Below are positions 16,758-21,355 of a stretch of DNA of 21,355 nucleotides, piece after piece; position 1 is the first letter of the stretch, and every line of letters begins with the position of its first letter. The translations under genes and the position numbers were made by a program. The DNA lies in contig DOIX01000160.1 in assembly GCA_003511885.1 (NCBI GenBank), positions 1-21,355 on the forward strand, in the 5' to 3' direction. The notes beneath the pieces were generated by a model. It did no database searches. It saw only the letters and a list, made by a program, of their open reading frames with translations, and had not been told where the DNA came from. The DNA comes from Cyanobacteria bacterium UBA11153. Lineage in GTDB: Bacteria; Cyanobacteriota; Cyanobacteriia; Cyanobacteriales; Coleofasciculaceae.

Positions 16758-18092
16758 TCATAAATAATCCTCAAATTTAGTTTTAATTCGATCGGCTAAC
16801 ACTGCGGTAATAACTGCTACCATCGCACCGGAAACTGCCGCTATTTCTAGCCAAAAAGGATCGGTAAGTATCGCTAAAGCTAATAGTGCGATCGCAATTC
16901 CTACACAGGCTTGTTTTACTTGCTTTGTCGCCCGATAAGCTCCCTGACAAGAGTTACAGAATTCTGTGTGCCGAAAATATGGTTTTATTTGGACATCTCG
17001 CGATTCATCTGTATTTTTCCCTCCTTTTGAGGTAGAATACCCGCGATAAAATGGCAAAGAAGCTCCATATCTATCTAGCCACTTACGATACTCAATGGCA
17101 AAGGTATCGCAAGTAGGAATCGGTGTATAAATTTCTTTGATATTTTGTCCCAATCTTTCAACTTCTGCCTCTTGCCCTAAGAGGATTGATACATCTTGGG
17201 CGACAATATTATTTTGTTTTAAATGAATCCACCATCTTGGCGTTAGTTTAACTTGCCAAGTCACAAAATTACGATAGCTGCGGGTGAGAATTCGGCATTT
17301 TCCTTTACTAAGTGGGAAGAAATAAAATGCTTGCCCAAAAAACCAACCTCGATCTGAAATGGGAAAGTGTAAATGGGCTAGACTAGGAGCGATAAAATCA
17401 AGATATCTCCAGGTTTGATTGGGTAGTTTTGTGTCGCGAAACCTACCACGAAATCCCTCAATTGAACTTTCAATCACTTCCATTTCTAAGGGTTGAGCTT
17501 TTTTGCGATTACCCTGATAACCATGATGGGTGATGTGAATATGAGCCGGATCTAACATGTGTTCTATCACATAGCCGATGTCGCAAGGCAATTCGGTTAT
17601 TTTATCTGAATAGACAAATCCCGGCTCATCTAACTTAGGAATAGTGGGGATGCGATTGCTATCAGCTAATTCTGCTGCACCTGCCCACATCCAAATCATT
17701 CCTTGAAGTTCGATAACTTTAAAGGATTTGACGCAGGCATTATGAGGCATTTTGGCATCAGTTGGTAATTGGGGAATATGGAGACATTCTCCTTCACTTC
17801 CAAACTGCCATCCATGGTACAAACATTCAATTTTTCCATCAATTATCTGCCCGTCGGATAGTTTGGCTGCACGGTGGGGACAACGATCCGTTAAACAGAC
17901 TAACTGCCCATTTTGGTTTCTGAATACAATGAAAGGTTCATCGTATATCGAAAAATTATAATGGCGGTTTTTCGGTAAGTCTTGCACAAAACAAACAGGA
18001 TACCAACATTCCCTCCAGTTAAATTCTCGATTCTCTTTAGGTGCGATTTTGGTTTCTATTGATCTTGCTTCGATCTGGGTATCTAATATCAT
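16758..18092 (-). CDS. PaO/Tic55-like Rieske non-heme iron oxygenase, copy 2
   Basis: The 444-residue protein is a paralogue of the copy at 13644-15008 and keeps every functional residue. These are the Rieske ligands C71/H73 and C90/H93, the iron site E177-x3-D181-x2-H184-x4-H189 (EHMLDPAHIHITH), EYRKWLDRYGASLP in the PaO-type C-terminal region, CxxC at 379-382 (FCNSC), and two membrane helices at about 394-412 and 417-435. A 29-residue stretch around the Rieske cluster is identical in the two proteins, yet their DNA there differs at a dozen or more, mostly synonymous, positions. So both are old and under purifying selection. The iron-site surroundings differ (HIHITHHG versus VYISHDG), suggesting different substrates or steps. 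It follows the 46-codon gene by 88 bp with a hairpin between. Confidence 0.92.
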   Translation of the reverse strand: MILDTQIEARSIETKIAPKENREFNWRECWYPVCFVQDLPKNRHYNFSIYDEPFIVFRNQNGQLVCLTDRCPHRAAKLSDGQIIDGKIECLYHGWQFGSEGECLHIPQLPTDAKMPHNACVKSFKVIELQGMIWMWAGAAELADSNRIPTIPKLDEPGFVYSDKITELPCDIGYVIEHMLDPAHIHITHHGYQGNRKKAQPLEMEVIESSIEGFRGRFRDTKLPNQTWRYLDFIAPSLAHLHFPISDRGWFFGQAFYFFPLSKGKCRILTRSYRNFVTWQVKLTPRWWIHLKQNNIVAQDVSILLGQEAEVERLGQNIKEIYTPIPTCDTFAIEYRKWLDRYGASLPFYRGYSTSKGGKNTDESRDVQIKPYFRHTEFCNSCQGAYRATKQVKQACVGIAIALLALAILTDPFWLEIAAVSGAMVAVITAVLADRIKTKFEDYL

Positions 18093-18135
18093 ATTATTTT
18101 CCTAATTTACTGATTATTCGCTAGTTTAATTTATT

Positions 18136-18172
18136 AATCTAAGGTGGTAGCTTAGTCCTACGACCTTAGATT
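18136..18172. terminator. stable hairpin between the small gene and Rieske copy 2
   Basis: AATCTAAGGT (18136-18145) pairs with ACCTTAGATT (18163-18172), and inside this GTAG pairs with CTAC around a 7-nt loop, with one G-G mismatch between the two stems. On the minus strand the hairpin starts 8 nt past the stop of the small gene and is followed by AATAAATTAAAC rather than a clear U tract. It may attenuate or process the transcript ahead of Rieske copy 2, or be an operator. On the plus strand it is followed by TTTT-like sequence (ATTTTGACTTCTT), a weak terminator for that strand. Confidence 0.5.
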
Positions 18173-18180
18173 TTGACTTC

Positions 18181-18321
18181 TTAATCTTCTCGGTGAAATA
18201 CTTCCGAAATAAACATGGCAAAAGCACCATAATTATCAGATTTTTCTGTGATTCGCTTATACTCATTAGTTGTCAGGTTGCCAAATAATTTTTCCCAGTG
18301 TTGTTCTTGGAGATTGGTCAT
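18181..18321 (-). CDS. 46-residue small protein, unrecognised
   Basis: ATG at 18321 opens a 46-codon frame ending in TAA at 18181-18183. It starts MTNLQEQHWEKLFGNLT and ends AMFISEVFHRED. The product is soluble, charged and probably helical, with one tryptophan, no cysteine and no signal peptide or membrane helix. The start lies only 5 bp past the stop of the DUF3598-like gene, a spacing typical of an operon, which is the main reason to accept it. Its context among tailoring enzymes allows a small partner protein or, less likely, a ribosomal peptide precursor; a classic Nif11-type leader and Gly-Gly cleavage site are absent. Function is unknown. Confidence 0.6.
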   Translation of the reverse strand: MTNLQEQHWEKLFGNLTTNEYKRITEKSDNYGAFAMFISEVFHRED

Positions 18322-18326
18322 GTTCT

Positions 18327-18821
18327 TTACTTAACTCTCTCTTCTTTGATGACTAAAAATCCTTGTAATGTACCTGTTTCTGTGAAAATGGTAGCTGTCC
18401 GAATCCGTTTATTTTCACCCATAAAGGTTATGGTTTCTATTTCCCTAGGCATACCTGTTGCTCTATTAATGACTTTAAATGTAATGATATTATCCTCTTG
18501 TTCTAAAGCTGTTAGTTGGTAGTCTTTGAATCTGGGATTTTCTCCCACAACCTCTAACTTGACTTTTCCTGGACTGGTGGGGATAATATCAAAGCTCTGA
18601 CTAGCCGTTGCGCCATCTGGGTAAATATAAGTGTTAGTGAGAACCCACTTATCCACAACTTCGGCAAAAGTTTGAGCAATTTGGTAACGCTTTAACTCCT
18701 GGAGATCTCCATCCAGAAATCTTACAGTTCCCTCCCATTTGCCAACATTTTGAGGGAAGACTGTGTAGTTATTGAGTAAATTGTCTGAACTAGAGTCAAA
18801 AGTAGACATAGAGAAAATCAT
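18327..18821 (-). CDS. putative calycin/DUF3598-like beta-barrel protein
   Basis: A 164-residue soluble protein with alternating hydrophobic strands and features such as NVGKWEGTVRFLDGD near residue 24, DKWVLTNTYIYPDG near 57 and FKVINRATGMPREIETITFMGENKRIRTATIF towards the C-terminus. The WEG motif followed by many strands resembles the lipocalin-like (calycin) fold and cyanobacterial DUF3598 proteins, which can bind hydrophobic ligands or pigments. This assignment is from pattern resemblance only. The ATG at 18821 is used here; a second ATG four codons in (18809, MSTFDSS) is equally possible. It lies 5 bp ahead of the 46-codon gene and 105 bp after the membrane hydroxylase gene, all on the minus strand. 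A carrier or binding protein for the cluster's substrate would fit, as inference. Confidence 0.6.
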   Translation of the reverse strand: MIFSMSTFDSSSDNLLNNYTVFPQNVGKWEGTVRFLDGDLQELKRYQIAQTFAEVVDKWVLTNTYIYPDGATASQSFDIIPTSPGKVKLEVVGENPRFKDYQLTALEQEDNIITFKVINRATGMPREIETITFMGENKRIRTATIFTETGTLQGFLVIKEERVK

Positions 18822-18846
18822 TCTTTAACGAGATGACCATGCCATA

Positions 18847-18873
18847 AATCCTACCTCTAGATTGGTAGGAATT
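18847..18873. promoter_or_regulatory. inverted repeat TCCTACC-8-GGTAGGA between hydroxylase and DUF3598-like genes
   Basis: TCCTACC (18849-18855) and GGTAGGA (18864-18870) flank an 8-nt spacer; two further outer bases pair on each side after one mismatch. It lies 26-54 bp upstream of the DUF3598-like start on the minus strand, where an operator would sit. No T tract follows on either strand. Confidence 0.45.
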
Positions 18874-18926
18874 CAGGGGAACAGATAGACTGATGAAATC
18901 AAATAGCTTTGAATCTTGTAGGTACT

Positions 18927-19430
18927 TTACCACCACTTTAGTTGTAAATAACCCCGTTCCGCTTGAGTTGTTTCCTCTTCAGTCAGCCATTCCACTGGTT
19001 TGTAAGTACCAAAAATGCGATCCCACCAATCTACAGCTAAACCAAAATTATGATGCCACATACCATATTTGTGATGGACGTAATGTACGGGCATTTTCAT
19101 CCAGAAACATTTGGTGGGATTTTCATGCTGAAGCTGATGAGCGTAGGCAGAAAAGGCGGCGTAAACTAATCCACCGAGAAACCAACCGATGCCAGCAGTC
19201 CATGACCAGAAAAACATTAAACACATTACCACAGCGCTACCTCGCACGTAATCGCGGAATTCCCAAACCACCCCTTGTCCTTCATTGCGGCGGTGATGAT
19301 CCCGGTGACGCTCGCCAATTTTAGCATTGGCGTGCATGAGGCGATGTATCCAGTATTCGACTAAACTGGCTAGAATAAAAGCTAAAACGAAACAGCCGAT
19401 GCCGATAGCTATCCTTTCTAAGGGGGTCAT
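18927..19430 (-). CDS. short fatty acid hydroxylase/sterol desaturase superfamily membrane enzyme
   Basis: The 167-residue protein carries the histidine boxes of the di-iron membrane hydroxylase superfamily: H29-x3-H33 (HRLMH), H42-x2-H45-H46 (HRDHH), H98 and H102 region (HQLQH), H116-x2-H119-H120 (HYVHH) and H126-H127 (WHHNFG). Four hydrophobic segments surround them (about 5-25, 66-78, 80-98 and a short one near 130). Family members hydroxylate or desaturate fatty acids, sterols, carotenoids and sphingolipids at the membrane. At 167 residues it is shorter than most, close to a minimal catalytic core, but it is not missing a box. It is transcribed divergently from the GH3 gene across a 130-bp gap. 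Substrate unknown; a lipid or isoprenoid is expected. Confidence 0.87.
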   Translation of the reverse strand: MTPLERIAIGIGCFVLAFILASLVEYWIHRLMHANAKIGERHRDHHRRNEGQGVVWEFRDYVRGSAVVMCLMFFWSWTAGIGWFLGGLVYAAFSAYAHQLQHENPTKCFWMKMPVHYVHHKYGMWHHNFGLAVDWWDRIFGTYKPVEWLTEEETTQAERGYLQLKWW

Positions 19431-19560
19431 GACTAACTCTACCTCACAATTTTTCCAGTAACCATCCTGACTATTTTGACATGAGATTTAATAATTGTGT
19501 CACGGAAATAGGGGCTAAGGAATGCTGGTTTAATCGTCGTTTCATTAAATTTTGAGATAA
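19431..19560. promoter_or_regulatory. divergent intergenic region, hydroxylase and GH3 gene
   Basis: The 130-bp gap must hold both promoters. A TTGACA hexamer occurs on the plus strand (in ATTTTGACATGAG) but no matching -10 box at normal spacing was found, so I call no promoter precisely. GH3 lacks a strong Shine-Dalgarno sequence; the bases before its ATG are TTTTGAGATAA. Confidence 0.4.
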
Positions 19561-21246
19561 ATGCCAAATTATTTGTTACCGCTATTGACAACTGTCGCCA
19601 GATATGCAAAATCAAGTTTTGTCAAGAAAACCTGCAATACTGAGGCCGTACAGGAAAAGTTTCTCTTCAAGCTTTTACGGGATCATCAGGATACGGAAAT
19701 TGGTCGTCTATATGGGCTAAGGGATATCAAGACTATCGAGCAATTTCGCGATCGCGTCCCGATTTTACCTTACAGTAGTTACGAACCCTATACCAATCGT
19801 ATTTTCCAAGGCGAATCTAATATTCTGACTCCCGATCCTGTAGTTTATCTCAATCTTACTAGTGGTTCTACAGGGGCGAAAAAACTGATTCCTGTTACCA
19901 AAAGATTTCAGAATTCCTTGAGACGGGCAAATCTGGCAAGTATGGGATTTTTAGCGGATGCTTTAAGTAAGCAAAAACGCAAGTTTGGGAAGTTACTCTT
20001 AACTAATTCTGTTCAATTATTGGGACGAACCCCTGGAGGGATTGAATATGGTGCCGCGAGTGTGGGGGTACTGCGGATGGGGAAGTTTCTCTACGAGCAA
20101 ATTTTTGCTAATCCTTTTGAAACCCTATTGCCTCATGATAGCCTCAGTCGTCATTATGTTTGTTTACTATTTGCTTTGCGCGATCCTTATATGCGGGGAA
20201 TAATTGCTAACTTTCCCATGTTAATTTTGCGGATATGTGACTATTTGGAAAGATATGGGGAAGAATTGATTCGAGATTTAGGGAAAGGAACTATTGCTAG
20301 TTGGCTAGATTTGGAGCCAGAAGTTATGGCACAATTAGAAAGTCAATTGATTCCTAACCCTACCAGGGCTAATGAATTAAAGATAATTTTAAATCAGTCA
20401 GGAAGGTTGACACCGAAACTAGTTTGGCCTCATTTATCTTTTGTTGCTACTGCCAGAGGTGGAACTTCTGATTTCTATTTTCAGCGTTTTCCTGGTTATT
20501 TTGAGGATACGCCTGTATTTGGCGCTGTTTATTCTTCTGCTGAAGCCACTTTTAGTATTTATCCAGATGTCGATACTGATGGTAGCATTTTAGCAATTGA
20601 AACTGGATTTTTTGAGTTTATTCCCGAAGATAGATGGGAAGATGAACATCCCCAAACTATCCTAGCTACTGAAGTAAAAGTGGGACAATGTTATCGCTTA
20701 CTCACTACAAATTATAGTGGCTTTTATCGTTACGATATTGGCGATGTGGTGGAAGTAGTAGGATTTTACAATACAGCCCCCCTAATTGTTTTCCGCTATC
20801 GACGCGGCGGGACACTCTCTGCCACAACAGAAAAAACAACAGAGTATCATGTAACTCAGATATTTCAGGCTTTACAGGAAGAATTTGGGATCTTTTTAGA
20901 AGATTTCTGCGTTACCCTATCTGAAAATATTGTGGAACCATACTATCTGATTAACATTGAATTACGTCGGGGTCAAAAGTTAGACAATCCGGAATTATTT
21001 TTGGCTAGTTTTGAGGATAAATTAAAGGAAGCAAATACATCATATTCAGTAAAAAGACCAGATAATTATATTTCTGCACCTCGCTTACGGATTTTAGCAG
21101 AGGGAAGTTTTGCGATCCTGCGTCAGCGTCAGTTAGCCAAGGGGGTTCCCGATTCTCAGTTGAAGTTTCCTCATATTAGTGAAGATCGGGATTTTTTGGC
21201 GGGGTTGGTGGTTGAGAAAGAAGTCAGGATGAGATATAGCAGTTGA
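19561..21246 (+). CDS. GH3-family acyl-adenylating amide synthetase
   Basis: GH3 enzymes activate a carboxylic acid with ATP and transfer it to an amine or amino acid. The plant members JAR1 and GH3.x conjugate jasmonate or auxin. The 561-residue length fits. ATP-binding motif 1 is LNLTSGSTGAKKLIPVT (97-113). Motif 2 is around VYSSAEATFSIYP (323-335). Motif 3 is TTNYSGFYRYDIGDVV (382-397). The hinge and C-terminal domain begin near RGGTLSATTEKTTE (415-428). All three nucleotide-binding motifs look intact. Plant numbering cannot be used to infer acyl specificity in a bacterial member. The stop codon overlaps an STRR-like heptamer repeat. Beside four oxidative enzymes it would act last, on a carboxylate they create or leave free; this is inference. 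Confidence 0.9.
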   Translation: MPNYLLPLLTTVARYAKSSFVKKTCNTEAVQEKFLFKLLRDHQDTEIGRLYGLRDIKTIEQFRDRVPILPYSSYEPYTNRIFQGESNILTPDPVVYLNLTSGSTGAKKLIPVTKRFQNSLRRANLASMGFLADALSKQKRKFGKLLLTNSVQLLGRTPGGIEYGAASVGVLRMGKFLYEQIFANPFETLLPHDSLSRHYVCLLFALRDPYMRGIIANFPMLILRICDYLERYGEELIRDLGKGTIASWLDLEPEVMAQLESQLIPNPTRANELKIILNQSGRLTPKLVWPHLSFVATARGGTSDFYFQRFPGYFEDTPVFGAVYSSAEATFSIYPDVDTDGSILAIETGFFEFIPEDRWEDEHPQTILATEVKVGQCYRLLTTNYSGFYRYDIGDVVEVVGFYNTAPLIVFRYRRGGTLSATTEKTTEYHVTQIFQALQEEFGIFLEDFCVTLSENIVEPYYLINIELRRGQKLDNPELFLASFEDKLKEANTSYSVKRPDNYISAPRLRILAEGSFAILRQRQLAKGVPDSQLKFPHISEDRDFLAGLVVEKEVRMRYSS

Positions 21247-21301
21247 CAGTTGATAGTTGACAGTTGATAGTTATTCTTATAGCAGTGGACAGTTGACAAT
21301 T
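21236..21301. repeat. heptamer tandem repeat (AGTTGAC/AGTTGAT) over the GH3 stop
   Basis: Alternating AGTTGAC and AGTTGAT units run from 21241, with the GH3 TGA stop inside the first unit, and a further TATAGCAGTGGACAGTTGACAAT stretch follows. The leading ATAGCAGTTGACAGT also occurs once at 12655-12670. It is another STRR-like array. Nothing else was recognised up to 21355. Confidence 0.8.
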
Positions 21302-21355
21302 ACTGGATGGAAATCAAACTGTTTACTCAGGGAGGATTCCGCTTCTCTTCATGAT

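Noticed and set aside
18181..18321. Nif11-type or other classic RiPP precursor
   Set aside because: The peptide lacks a Nif11-like leader, a Gly-Gly or similar cleavage site and a Cys/Ser/Thr-rich core, and no typical RiPP maturase is nearby. It is kept only as an unassigned small gene.
18893..19324. 143-codon plus-strand frame opposite the membrane hydroxylase
   Set aside because: Antisense to a gene with all histidine boxes; composition looks like a shadow frame.

Overview
The window looks like chromosomal DNA of a filamentous-type cyanobacterium. The palindrome GCGATCGC (HIP1) occurs about fifteen times in 21 kb, where chance would give well under one. Heptameric tandem repeats of the STRR kind and several short palindromic repeats typical of these genomes lie between genes. 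The proteins also fit: CHX-like CPA2 antiporter with USP domains, CYP110-like P450, and PaO/Tic55-type Rieske oxygenases. No rRNA, tRNA, CRISPR array or intact insertion sequence was seen.

Region 1 (1-9.7 kb) is mostly on the minus strand. It holds an EamA/DMT permease, shikimate dehydrogenase (aroE), a secreted protein of thirteen 35-residue HEAT-like repeats, a translationally coupled pair (CPA2 antiporter with two USP domains plus a small anchored protein), a DoxX-family membrane protein, a membrane-anchored NlpC/P60 protein and a 65-residue membrane protein. The intergenic DNA carries a MITE-like element, hairpin repeats and heptamer arrays. The HEAT gene is flanked by inverted repeat copies and by what looks like the decayed start of a lost second copy.

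Region 2 (9.7-13.6 kb) holds the disaggregase ClpB, a short unidentified plus-strand reading frame, and a DUF218 (YdcF/SanA-like) membrane protein.

Region 3 (13.6-21.2 kb) is the most unusual part. Two paralogous PaO/Tic55-like Rieske oxygenases with C-terminal CxxC motifs and membrane anchors lie either side of an oppositely oriented cytochrome P450. Then come a 46-codon small gene, a putative beta-barrel (DUF3598/calycin-like) protein, a short histidine-box membrane hydroxylase and a GH3-family acyl-adenylating amide synthetase. Four oxidative enzymes beside one acyl-activating enzyme suggest a pathway that oxidises a hydrophobic substrate and then conjugates it to an amine or amino acid. 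No backbone-forming enzyme (PKS, NRPS, terpene synthase) is in the window, so the substrate would come from primary metabolism, for example a fatty acid, terpenoid or tetrapyrrole. A perfect 14-bp inverted repeat just upstream of the P450, in the divergent promoter region shared with the first Rieske gene, is the best candidate control site. The pathway and its product are inference; the individual enzyme families are well supported.
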